Part shown: one piece after another, positions 44,497-52,296 of the stretch | How positions within the stretch are numbered: the first letter of the stretch is position 1 | Layout: the number at the start of each line of letters is the position of its first letter | Source: Bergeyella cardium | GTDB taxonomy: Bacteria > Bacteroidota > Bacteroidia > Flavobacteriales > Weeksellaceae | Reading direction: 5' to 3' | Length of the DNA: 64,000 bases | Assembly (NCBI RefSeq): GCF_003614945.1 | Contig: NZ_QYCZ01000001.1 | Coordinates: 142,001 to 206,000, forward strand | The notes under the pieces: generated by a model | What the model was told of the DNA's origin: nothing | The model's database searches: none | The model's input: only the letters and a program-made list of their open reading frames with translations | Position numbers and translations under genes: made by a program

Positions 44497-44679
44497 ATGG
44501 ATATTCTATACTTAATGATATTGTGTAGCGTGTCATTAGCTTTAATCTTCCTTATCGTATTTATTATAAATGTGAAAAAAGGGCAGTTTGAAGATGATGA
44601 ATCTCCTGCTGTGAGAATTTTATTTGATGATGAATCAAAACAAAATGAAAACCAAGAATTAAACAACGAGAAAAAATAA
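44497..44679 (+). CDS. ccoS: cbb3 oxidase assembly protein CcoS
   Basis: A 60-residue protein with one N-terminal membrane helix (MDILYLMILCSVSLALIFLI), then KKGQFEDDESPAVRILFDDE, the typical CcoS stretch. It is needed for cofactor insertion into cbb3 oxidase. It is the first gene of the cco operon, with ccoN 11 bp on. The copper ATPase gene ccoI, often placed upstream of ccoS, is absent; a terminated unrelated gene is there instead. Confidence 0.9.
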   Translation: MDILYLMILCSVSLALIFLIVFIINVKKGQFEDDESPAVRILFDDESKQNENQELNNEKK

Positions 44680-44690
44680 AATAGATTTAT

Positions 44691-46979
44691 ATGGAAGTAC
44701 AAAAGTTTAGTTACGACAACAGCATTGTGCGAGCTTTCCTCTATGCTACAATCATTTTTGGGGTTGTAGGCTTCTTGTTAGGACTCACGGCTGCACTTAT
44801 GCTTTTCTATCCTGAATTACCAGAGTTTATTTTTGGTACTGATGACCCTACGATTAAGAGTTTAAGGGAAATCGGCTCAGGAGGGCTTCAAGGATTAATT
44901 GACACTCACGGTGCATTTGGCTTTGGAAGAATTCGAATGCTGCATACTTCGGCAGTGATTTTTGCATTCGTTGGGAACTGCATTTTTGCAGGGGCTTATT
45001 ACTCAATGCAGAGGCTGCTCAAAACAAGAATGTTTAGTGATACGCTTTCTTGGGTACATTTCTGGAGCTGGCAAATTATGATTGTTGCTGTGGTGATTAC
45101 TTTCTTAATGGGGATTAATACCTCTAAGGAATATGCTGAGCACGAATGGCCTATCGATATTCTCATCACTATATCCTGGGTTCTTTTCGGTATCAATATG
45201 TTTGGAACCATTGCCAAGAGGAGGGTTCGCCACTTGTATGTTGCTATCTGGTTCTACATAGGTACTTGGATTGCTGTAGCAATGCTTCATATTTTTAATA
45301 ATTTGGAAGTTCCATTATCCTTTACTGGCTGGAAATCCTATTCTGCATACGCAGGGGTAAAAGATGCCTTGGTACAATGGTGGTATGGGCATAATGCTGT
45401 GGCATTCTTCCTTACTACGCCTATCTTGGGGCTGATGTACTACTTTGTTCCAAAGGCAGCCAATAGACCTGTATTCTCTTATAAATTATCTATCATCCAC
45501 TTCTGGTCATTAATATTCGTATATATCTGGGCAGGGCCTCACCACCTTCAGTATACGGCTTTACCAGGCTGGGCTCAAGCATTGGGAACAGGTTTTTCAG
45601 TAATGCTTATCGCTCCTTCTTGGGGAGGTATGCTTAATGGTCTCCTTACCCTGAGAGGCGCTTGGGATAAGGTGAGGGATAATCCTATTCTTAAATTCTT
45701 TGTAGTGGCGATTACCTGCTATGGTATGGCTACATTTGAAGGACCTATTCTGGCAACTAAAACTTTAAATAAGATTGGGCACTATACGGACTGGGTTATC
45801 GGGCATGTGCATCTTGGTGCACTCGGCTGGAATGGCTTTATAGCATTCGGTATGATTTACTACCTCATTCCTATTATGTGGAGAACCAAACTCTGGTCTA
45901 CTAAACTGGCAAACTGGCATTTCTGGTTAGGTACATTGGGGATTATATTCTATGCTATTCCGCTTTATATCGCTGGATTTACTCAGGGCTTGATGTGGAA
46001 AGAGTTTAATGACGATGGTACCCTTGTATGGAAAAACTGGTTAGATACAGTCTCTGCAATTCTCCCTTATTATAAGATGAGATTCTTAGGTGGAGTACTT
46101 TATCTCTCAGGGTCTATTCTAATGGTAGTTAATGTCATTGCTACTGTAAGAGCGGGCTCTTTCCAGAAAGAAGTTCCTGCGGAAGCTCCTGCATTGGCTC
46201 GAATCAGTAAAAACAGAAAACAAAGCGAAGGCTATCACCTTTGGTTAGAGAGAACGCCTTTTCTTTTCAGTATTCTTTCATTTGTTGCATTGGCTATTGG
46301 TGGTTTCTTAGAGATTGTTCCTACTTTGCTCGTAAAGGAAAATGTGCCTACCATCACAGCGGTGAAGCCTTATACTCCTCTCGAGCTGGAAGGCAGAGAC
46401 CTCTACATCCGTGAGGGTTGTAATTCTTGCCACTCTCAGATGATTCGTCCATTCCGTGATGAAGTGGTAAGATTTAATGGTAAAAACGGACAATATTCCA
46501 AAGCAGGTGAATTCGTCTATGACCGACCATTCCTTTGGGGCTCTAAAAGAACAGGGCCAGACTTACACAGACAAGGAGGTAAGAACCCAAGTTCTTGGCA
46601 CTTCAAGCATATGTATAACCCAAGATTAACATCTCCTCGTTCTATTATGCCGAGATACCCTTGGCTGATAGCTCACAAGCTGGACAGGTCGCTTACCCAA
46701 GATAAAATCCAGTTTATGAAAGATGTTTATGATATACCTTATACTCAAGCCGAGATAGACTCTGCAAACACTTGGGCTAATAATCAAGCAGCAGGTATTG
46801 TAAGAGATATTTACAAAGAAGCGCCAGATATCAAGGAAGCAATAGAAAAAGAAAAGGCTAAAAAAGGTGCAGACTTTATCCCATTAGAGGAAAGAGAAAT
46901 CACCGCTCTTATCGCTTACCTCCAAAGGCTTGGTACAGATATTAAAACAACTGAAATAAAAACAGCAAGTAATAACTAA
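44691..46979 (+). CDS. ccoN: Fused cbb3 cytochrome c oxidase subunits I and II (CcoN-CcoO)
   Basis: A 762-residue fusion. Residues ~1-500 are the CcoN heme-copper subunit with ~12 membrane helices and ligand histidines in MLHTSAVIFAF, WYGHNAVAFFL, GPHHLQYTALPGW and GHVHLGALGW. After a last helix (~525-545) comes CcoO with a c-type heme site CNSCH at 577-581 (EGCNSCHSQMIRPFRDEVV) and the Met ligand region SIMPRYPWL. It reduces O2 at low oxygen tension and pumps protons. The N-O fusion is common in Bacteroidota. Confidence 0.96.
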   Translation: MEVQKFSYDNSIVRAFLYATIIFGVVGFLLGLTAALMLFYPELPEFIFGTDDPTIKSLREIGSGGLQGLIDTHGAFGFGRIRMLHTSAVIFAFVGNCIFAGAYYSMQRLLKTRMFSDTLSWVHFWSWQIMIVAVVITFLMGINTSKEYAEHEWPIDILITISWVLFGINMFGTIAKRRVRHLYVAIWFYIGTWIAVAMLHIFNNLEVPLSFTGWKSYSAYAGVKDALVQWWYGHNAVAFFLTTPILGLMYYFVPKAANRPVFSYKLSIIHFWSLIFVYIWAGPHHLQYTALPGWAQALGTGFSVMLIAPSWGGMLNGLLTLRGAWDKVRDNPILKFFVVAITCYGMATFEGPILATKTLNKIGHYTDWVIGHVHLGALGWNGFIAFGMIYYLIPIMWRTKLWSTKLANWHFWLGTLGIIFYAIPLYIAGFTQGLMWKEFNDDGTLVWKNWLDTVSAILPYYKMRFLGGVLYLSGSILMVVNVIATVRAGSFQKEVPAEAPALARISKNRKQSEGYHLWLERTPFLFSILSFVALAIGGFLEIVPTLLVKENVPTITAVKPYTPLELEGRDLYIREGCNSCHSQMIRPFRDEVVRFNGKNGQYSKAGEFVYDRPFLWGSKRTGPDLHRQGGKNPSSWHFKHMYNPRLTSPRSIMPRYPWLIAHKLDRSLTQDKIQFMKDVYDIPYTQAEIDSANTWANNQAAGIVRDIYKEAPDIKEAIEKEKAKKGADFIPLEEREITALIAYLQRLGTDIKTTEIKTASNN

Positions 46980-47045
46980 TTATAAGGCAAAGGGCTGTGG
47001 CAGTACTTTCCTCAGCTCTTCCCTTTCACTTAACCAATATATACA

Positions 47046-47258
47046 ATGATTCCTCAAAGTTTTAAAGATATTGTCGCTGGTGGTGAGTATTCAGGTCTGT
47101 TTCAGACTTTGGCAATGATACTTTTCATCCTTGTGTTTATGGCGCTGGTGTGGTATGTTATCAGCCGACCGAAGAAATACTACCAAGAGGAGCAGAATAT
47201 CCCTTTGGAAGACGAAAAACAGGAAGAGAATACAGATATTGGTTTAACTAAATTATAA
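47046..47258 (+). CDS. ccoQ: Small cbb3 oxidase subunit, CcoQ-like
   Basis: A 70-residue protein with one membrane helix (residues ~18-40: FQTLAMILFILVFMALVWYV), followed by the basic-then-acidic cytosolic tail RPKKYYQEEQ typical of CcoQ. It stabilises the oxidase. It lies between ccoNO and ccoP, 5 bp before the latter. Confidence 0.85.
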   Translation: MIPQSFKDIVAGGEYSGLFQTLAMILFILVFMALVWYVISRPKKYYQEEQNIPLEDEKQEENTDIGLTKL

Positions 47259-47263
47259 CGAAA

Positions 47264-48148
47264 ATGAAACAAAGAACACCCCTTATCATCAATATTTTAG
47301 TAGTGCTTTCATTGCTATTTATGTTGTTCTATATGATTATTCAGAACTTATCGTTTCTACTCTCGCCTTACTTTATCGGTACTGCGGTATTCGGTATCTT
47401 GATGGCGCTTATCAGCCACTCTATTGGCAATAAAATGGAAAAAGAGAGGCTAAGCAGACTCTCCGATGCAGAAAAGCAGGCTTACCTCGCAGAGAAAAAG
47501 ATTCCTTACTTCGTAAGAATGTACAGAAGTGCATTTAAACAGCAATCTGCTGCGGAGGAAAAAGATATCCTTATAGACCACGGCTTTGACGGTATTATGG
47601 AACTCGATAATCAGCTCCCGAAATGGTGGCTCGGGCTATTCTGGATAGGAGTAGTATACTGCGTAGTCTATATTATATTCTACTTTGGAGGTGTAGGAGA
47701 TTTTGCCAATGCAGATAAAGAATATGAGCAAGAATATAAACATCAGCTTGCAAGTATCGCTGCGTATGAAGCAGACCCTAAAAACATCATTACCATAGAT
47801 AATGCTACCTATTCTCAGGACAACATTAGCGCTGGTGAAGAGCTTTTTAAAGCCAACTGTGTATCCTGCCACTTGGAAGGAGGCAAGGGAGGTATAGGAC
47901 CTAACCTTACCGATAACTACTGGATAAACCAACCAGAGAAAACCCTCTTTAAGAATATCTTTAATGTGGTAGAGAATGGCTCGCCCAACAACCCTTCTAT
48001 GCAGGCTTTTGGTAAGAATGGCGTGCTCACGGGTAAAGACATTCAGAATGTAGCAGCCTATGTCTATCACATCAACCAAGAGCAGCCTCCCGTTACTCAG
48101 GATAAAGGCGGTGCTGCACCACAAGGTAAGGAAGCTCACTGGCAGTAG
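47264..48148 (+). CDS. ccoP: cbb3 oxidase subunit III, mono-heme CcoP
   Basis: A 294-residue protein. Two N-terminal membrane helices (residues ~8-50) and a third at ~122-145, preceded by DHGFDGIMELDNQLPKWWLG, the CcoP N-terminal domain. The periplasmic cytochrome domain carries a single c-type site CVSCH (199-203), with GPNLTDNYW and a Met ligand later. Many proteobacterial CcoP proteins are di-heme; one heme is usual in Bacteroidota as far as I know. It passes electrons to CcoO. Confidence 0.93.
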   Translation: MKQRTPLIINILVVLSLLFMLFYMIIQNLSFLLSPYFIGTAVFGILMALISHSIGNKMEKERLSRLSDAEKQAYLAEKKIPYFVRMYRSAFKQQSAAEEKDILIDHGFDGIMELDNQLPKWWLGLFWIGVVYCVVYIIFYFGGVGDFANADKEYEQEYKHQLASIAAYEADPKNIITIDNATYSQDNISAGEELFKANCVSCHLEGGKGGIGPNLTDNYWINQPEKTLFKNIFNVVENGSPNNPSMQAFGKNGVLTGKDIQNVAAYVYHINQEQPPVTQDKGGAAPQGKEAHWQ

Positions 48149-48149
48149 T

Positions 48150-48235
48150 AGCTCATCCGCGTACTGCCGCTCTCAGCAGAGCGCATAACTTATGCAATGG
48201 GCTTAAAGCGTAGCGCATTAAGCCCGTTTGCTTTC
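48150..48235. repeat. Palindromic repeat inside the cco operon
   Basis: GGGCTTAA and TTAAGCCC (~48201-48230) form a hairpin around AAGCGTAGCGC, a core similar to AAGCGTATAGCGC at ~25607. GCCGCTCTCAGCAGAGCG upstream adds a smaller hairpin. Both are in the 155-bp gap between ccoP and ccoG and could reduce expression of the distal genes. Confidence 0.5.
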
Positions 48236-48303
48236 ACAATAAATCAAATCTAATTTCTTAGCCTCAAACAGATGTTTCAGGCTAATGATTAACAAGATTA
48301 ACA

Positions 48304-49758
48304 ATGGAAGAATCAGAAATAAAAGGCGGACAAGGGCAAGTACTCAACCCCGAAACTTTCAGAGATTCCGTAGGTACTATGGAGCAATCTGGAAAGAGGA
48401 AATGGGTATACCCAAGGAAACCGAAAGGGAAGTATACCGATTACAGAACCATAGTCGCAATAGGATTGCTTACGGTGTTTTTCGTTACTCCATTTATTCG
48501 GATTAGCGGCAACCCTTTCCTGATGATTAACATACTCGACAGGCAGTTTTACATCTTCGGTCAGCCTTTCTATCCGCAGGACTTTTTCATCTTAGCATTA
48601 GGAGCTATCGCTTCTCTGGTATTCATTATCTTATTTACGGTAGCGTACGGAAGGATATTCTGTGGCTGGATTTGTCCTCAAACCATATTTATGGAAATGG
48701 TATTCCGCAAGATAGAATACTGGATAGAGGGCGACAGAAACAAGCAAATAAAGCTCGATAAACAGAAGTGGGACTGGGAGAAAATCCGTAAGCGAGGGCT
48801 TAAATGGAGCATCTATATCACCATCTCTCTTATCATCACCCACTTTATGTTTATGTATGTAGTGGGCTACGCGGAAGTCTTCCGAATAATGAAAGAAGGT
48901 CCTTTCGTACGCACGACCAACTTTGTGGTAATGGTTCTATTCACTGCTACTTTCTACTTCGTTTTTGCGTGGTTCAGAGAGCAGGCGTGCACCCTCGTTT
49001 GCCCTTACGGAAGATTGCAGGGAGTGCTCATTGATAAAGAAACCATCAATGTATATTACGACTTCAAGAGAGGAGAAGGTACCGCTGGGCGCGCTAAGTG
49101 GAAAAAGAATGAAGACCGCCAAGCACTCGGTAAAGGAGACTGTATAGACTGCAACCAGTGTGTAGTGGTATGCCCTACGGGGATAGACATTCGCAATGGT
49201 CAGCAGCTCGAGTGTGTGAATTGCACTGCTTGTATCGACGCCTGCGATGAGGTGATGGAGAAAGTCGGCTTCCCCAAAGGGCTCATCCGTTATGCTACAG
49301 AGGCAGAGATAGAATCCGAAACCAAATTCCATTTTACCCTTAGGATGAAACTCTATGCCCTCGTCCTTGTGGGGCTTATCGCTTTCCTCGGCTATCTTCT
49401 TTATGACAGAGGCATTATGGAGGCGAAGTTCATCAAACCTGCGGGCAGCACCTATGTCATCAGAGACGGTAAGGTAAATAATACTTATGATTATACCTTG
49501 CTGAATAAATCCAACCGAGATATTACCGTATCATTCAAGGTGCTCTCGCCAGCTAATGGTACTGTGCTCTACAGCGGTAGCGATAAAATCACCGTAAAAC
49601 GAGACGCCATATTAAAAGGAACTATCAATATTCAGTTCCCAGAGAAAGAGATTAGCCTCGCCAAGCAAAGCATTCTAATTGGGGTATTTGATGCTAATGG
49701 CGAGATGATAGATTCTTACGAAACCTATTACGAAGGGCCATTTAAGATGCAGTTCTAG
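48304..49758 (+). CDS. ccoG: cbb3 oxidase accessory ferredoxin CcoG (FixG/RdxA)
   Basis: A 484-residue membrane ferredoxin. Helices lie at ~55-75, 100-120, 165-185, 205-225 and 355-375. CGWICPQTIFMEMVFRKIEY and ACTLVCPYGRLQGVL lie in the NapH/FixG core, and two 4Fe-4S motifs follow (GDCIDCNQCVVVCPTGID and CVNCTACIDACDEVM). The C-terminal Ig-like domain (residues ~385-484) is periplasmic. It is thought to reduce Cu(II) for copper delivery to cbb3. Confidence 0.95.
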   Translation: MEESEIKGGQGQVLNPETFRDSVGTMEQSGKRKWVYPRKPKGKYTDYRTIVAIGLLTVFFVTPFIRISGNPFLMINILDRQFYIFGQPFYPQDFFILALGAIASLVFIILFTVAYGRIFCGWICPQTIFMEMVFRKIEYWIEGDRNKQIKLDKQKWDWEKIRKRGLKWSIYITISLIITHFMFMYVVGYAEVFRIMKEGPFVRTTNFVVMVLFTATFYFVFAWFREQACTLVCPYGRLQGVLIDKETINVYYDFKRGEGTAGRAKWKKNEDRQALGKGDCIDCNQCVVVCPTGIDIRNGQQLECVNCTACIDACDEVMEKVGFPKGLIRYATEAEIESETKFHFTLRMKLYALVLVGLIAFLGYLLYDRGIMEAKFIKPAGSTYVIRDGKVNNTYDYTLLNKSNRDITVSFKVLSPANGTVLYSGSDKITVKRDAILKGTINIQFPEKEISLAKQSILIGVFDANGEMIDSYETYYEGPFKMQF

Positions 49759-49803
49759 CTGCCCATAGAGTACAAAACAAAATCATTAATAGAAATTATA
49801 AGT

Positions 49804-50250
49804 ATGAAATTCAATTGGGGGCACGGCATATTGGTAGCATTGACTTCGTTCATCATCTTCATCGTGGGGCTTGTGGTCTATTTCACCCAAACGATGCAAA
49901 ATTCAGAACTTATCACGGATAACTACTATCAGGAAGAGCTAATGTACCAGCAAGTAATCGATGCTAAAAACCGTGCAGCAGCATTGGAAGAGATTCCTTC
50001 CGTACAGCTCCAGAGCAGTGGTATAGAAATCTCCTTTCCAGAGGATATTAATAATGATAACGCCCATTTTAGCTTCTATCTGTACAGAACCGATGACAAA
50101 AACCTCGATGTACAGCAGCATTTTAAGCTCAATGCCCATCGCTACACCATACCCTCTGCTGTATTGAAGAGAGGGAGCTATACCTTAAAGCTCAGCTGGA
50201 ATAAAGACGGAGAAAGCTATCAAGTAGATTACGATATACAATGGAAATAG
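49804..50250 (+). CDS. ccoH: FixH/CcoH-family protein
   Basis: A 148-residue protein with one N-terminal membrane helix (residues ~8-28), NSELITDNYYQEELMYQQVI, the typical FixH stretch, and a small periplasmic beta domain. It is required for cbb3 assembly. It follows ccoG by 45 bp and overlaps the next gene by 10 bp. Confidence 0.9.
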   Translation: MKFNWGHGILVALTSFIIFIVGLVVYFTQTMQNSELITDNYYQEELMYQQVIDAKNRAAALEEIPSVQLQSSGIEISFPEDINNDNAHFSFYLYRTDDKNLDVQQHFKLNAHRYTIPSAVLKRGSYTLKLSWNKDGESYQVDYDIQWK

Positions 50251-50975
50251 GGCTTATCATATCAGCATTAGGGCTCGGCTTTGCGTCGGGCTTTCACTGC
50301 ATTGGTATGTGTGGTCCCATAGCGCTTTCGCTTGGTCTTACGGGTAGGCGAGCGCTCGGTTTCTACCTGCAAAACCTCAGTTATCAGCTTGGGCGTATCA
50401 CGACCTATGCCCTACTCGGAGCGGTCTTCGGTATCCTCGGCGAGGGGCTCAGCATCGTAGGGCTTCAGCAGTACCTCAGCCTCTTTGCTGGCGTAGCGCT
50501 TATCCTTATGGCGATTTTCTCCTTCGGCAGTGCCGATTTCTCAGCCAAAATACCGCTTCTGCATCGCCTTCTTCTAAGGATTAAAATCAATTTAGGTAAA
50601 ATGATGCATCGCTCGGGCTACTCCTCTCGATACCTCACAGGGGTGCTCAACGGTCTCCTGCCCTGCGGAATGGTCTATATGGCGCTTACCGCATCGCTTG
50701 CCTACGGCGGAGTGAAGGAGGGTGCCGTCTTTATGGCGCTCTTTGGTCTTGGCACCTTACCTTTTATGTTTGTCATCGTGTTCCTCGGCAATCTAATGAC
50801 ACAAGCATTGAGGATTAAAATCCTCAAGCTCATCCCTATCCTAATGCTCATTATGGGAGCGTTATTCATCCTTCGGGGCTTGCAGCTTGGCATTCCCTAC
50901 CTTTCCCCAAAATCCGAAGTGCTACACATCCACCAGCCTAATGCCTCCCCCCATACCCAACCCACCTGCCACTAG
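50241..50975 (+). CDS. SafE/UreH-like transmembrane protein with His-rich tail
   Basis: A 244-residue six-helix membrane protein of the sulfite exporter TauE/SafE (DsbD-like) superfamily. GFHCIGMCGPIALSLGL at the N-terminus and NGLLPCGMVYMAL in the middle carry cysteines that could bind copper. The C-terminal tail is rich in His/Pro (HIHQPNASPHTQPTCH). In Bacteroidota it ends the cco operon and may export or insert copper (inference). Its start overlaps ccoH by 10 bp. Its stop codon directly abuts a palindromic repeat at 50976. Confidence 0.85.
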   Translation: MEIGLIISALGLGFASGFHCIGMCGPIALSLGLTGRRALGFYLQNLSYQLGRITTYALLGAVFGILGEGLSIVGLQQYLSLFAGVALILMAIFSFGSADFSAKIPLLHRLLLRIKINLGKMMHRSGYSSRYLTGVLNGLLPCGMVYMALTASLAYGGVKEGAVFMALFGLGTLPFMFVIVFLGNLMTQALRIKILKLIPILMLIMGALFILRGLQLGIPYLSPKSEVLHIHQPNASPHTQPTCH

Positions 50976-51064
50976 CCCACTGTGTGGGGATCACATCTTG
51001 CAGGTGAGGCAATTGTTTTTAATTGCCCCACCGGCTACGGTGTAAGTATTCCCCACGCAGTGGG
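50976..51064. repeat. Composite palindromic element after the cco operon (89 bp)
   Basis: Left arm CCCACTGTGTGGGGATCAC at 50976 and right arm ending CCCCACGCAGTGGG at 51064 are inverted. The centre holds CTTGCAGGTGAGG, AATTGTTTTTAATT, and CACCGGCTACGGTG. It is a longer version of the 71-bp copy at 36917. Confidence 0.7.
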
Positions 51065-51275
51065 TTGGATGAAGCTAGAAATGCTGTATTCTTCCTCCGA
51101 TGAAATAATAAAAGAGGCAATGCCTCTAATCAATGCCTCCGATGAGAAAAAAAGTAATAAACCTCCTTCAATGAGTAGAATATCCTCCTTCAAAAAGGAT
51201 ATGTATATGCCTAAAAGTTACTGTCCATTATTAGAACTATCGGGTATGAGCCAAAAGCCAGTAGCCACAGGATAA
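51065..51275. other. Intergenic remainder before the oxidoreductase
   Basis: Non-coding by context. It contains AAGCCAGTAGCCACAG (heptamer type) at ~51254-51270 and a partial TCACCAGCTATGATG dyad at ~51281. A frame open from 50982 to 51275 runs through the repeat and is not credible as a gene. Confidence 0.5.
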
Positions 51276-51306
51276 TTGTCTCACCAGCTATGATGCTCTA
51301 TATTTG
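51276..51306 (+). promoter_or_regulatory. Promoter of the quinone oxidoreductase, partly inside repeat DNA
   Basis: TTG at 51276-51278 and TATATTTG at 51299-51306, 20-bp spacer. The spacer contains the repeat-like CTCACCAGCTATGATG. Confidence 0.6.
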
Positions 51307-51330
51307 CACCTGTTTTAATAAGTTGAAACA

Positions 51331-52140
51331 ATGAAAGCAATACACTTTAATGGAGCAGGTGGTGCAGAGGTTATAGCGCTTGTAGAGGTACCTATACCTA
51401 CTCCTCAGCACGATGAGCTCCTTATCAAGGTGCATACGGCGGGGATTAATGGTCCAGATGTAATGCAAAGAAAAGGGCTTTATGCCCCTCCGAAGGGGGT
51501 AACCGAAATCCCAGGGCTTGAGGTTTCGGGTACGGTGGTGCAGTCCGATAGTGCTGGGACTTTTGCTGTAGGGCAGGAGGTTTGCGCCCTTATACAAGGC
51601 GGAGGCTATGCCGAATATGCCGTTGCCAAAGCAGAAAATACGGTTCCCATTCCTACGGGCTTGTCTCTCACGGAAGCTGGAGGTTTCTTAGAAACTTTTA
51701 TGACGGTCTGGGCACACCTCTTTCAATTTGCGGGCTTTACGGAGGGTAAATCTATCCTTATCCACGGGGGTGCATCGGGGATTGGTACTACGGCTACGAT
51801 GCTTGCAAAGGCTTTTGGTGCTAGTCAGATTTTTACTACTGTATCGAATAAAGAAAACCAAATCCGTAGCATTGAATTAGGAGCCGATATAGCCATTAAT
51901 TACCGAGAAGAGGATTTTGTGCAGGTAGTGAAACAGCATACCGAAGGTAGAGGGGTAGATTATGTGCTCGACTTGATAGCGGGGACTTATGTACAGCGAA
52001 ATTATGATGTAGCGGCAATGTACGGAACCATCGTTCAAATAGGCGTGATGCAAGGCAAAGCTCCAGAAGTAGATCTCTTCCCAATGCTCGACAAAGGTGG
52101 GCACTTCGGTAAGTTTGTACTTAATATAAGTGAGCCCTAG
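51331..52140 (+). CDS. NAD(P)H:quinone oxidoreductase (PIG3/QOR type), internally shortened
   Basis: A zinc-independent MDR-family protein. The N-terminal GroES-like part (MKAIHFNGAGGAEVIALVEV, NGPDVMQRKGLY, PGLEVSGTV) and Rossmann domain (ILIHGGASGIGTTATMLAKA) are intact. It is 269 residues long, whereas relatives are ~325. The gap is near the end: VDLFPML is joined to DKGGHFGKFVLNI, so about 55 residues that normally lie between (the return to the catalytic domain) are missing, in frame. Activity is doubtful. Monocistronic. Confidence 0.85.
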   Translation: MKAIHFNGAGGAEVIALVEVPIPTPQHDELLIKVHTAGINGPDVMQRKGLYAPPKGVTEIPGLEVSGTVVQSDSAGTFAVGQEVCALIQGGGYAEYAVAKAENTVPIPTGLSLTEAGGFLETFMTVWAHLFQFAGFTEGKSILIHGGASGIGTTATMLAKAFGASQIFTTVSNKENQIRSIELGADIAINYREEDFVQVVKQHTEGRGVDYVLDLIAGTYVQRNYDVAAMYGTIVQIGVMQGKAPEVDLFPMLDKGGHFGKFVLNISEP

Positions 52141-52215
52141 GTCAAGGAAAATGAACCTTAGGTCAATGAAAATGAATAAGTGCCCCACCGGCTACGGTGT
52201 TGGGTCAAGGAAAAT
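52139..52215. repeat. Three GGTCAAGGAAAATG-type repeats around a palindromic fragment
   Basis: GGTCAAGGAAAATG occurs at ~52140 and ~52202, with GGTCAATGAAAATG between at ~52161. Between the second and third copies lies TAAGTGCCCCACCGGCTACG with GTG after it, a fragment of the dispersed element. Confidence 0.55.
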
Positions 52216-52269
52216 GGAGATTAAGGCCGTACAGCTTTTATGATGGCTTTCAATATTATTCTAAAATAT

Positions 52270-52277
52270 TAAATTTG
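52270..52277 (+). promoter_or_regulatory. -7 box (TAAATTTG) of leuS
   Basis: TAAATTTG, 19 bp before the leuS ATG at 52297. Confidence 0.5.
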
Positions 52278-52296
52278 TATCTTAAATAACCAAAAA

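Noticed and set aside
50982-51275. 97-residue open frame after the cco operon
   Set aside because: It runs through the palindromic element and non-coding DNA with no promoter of its own and no recognisable protein pattern.
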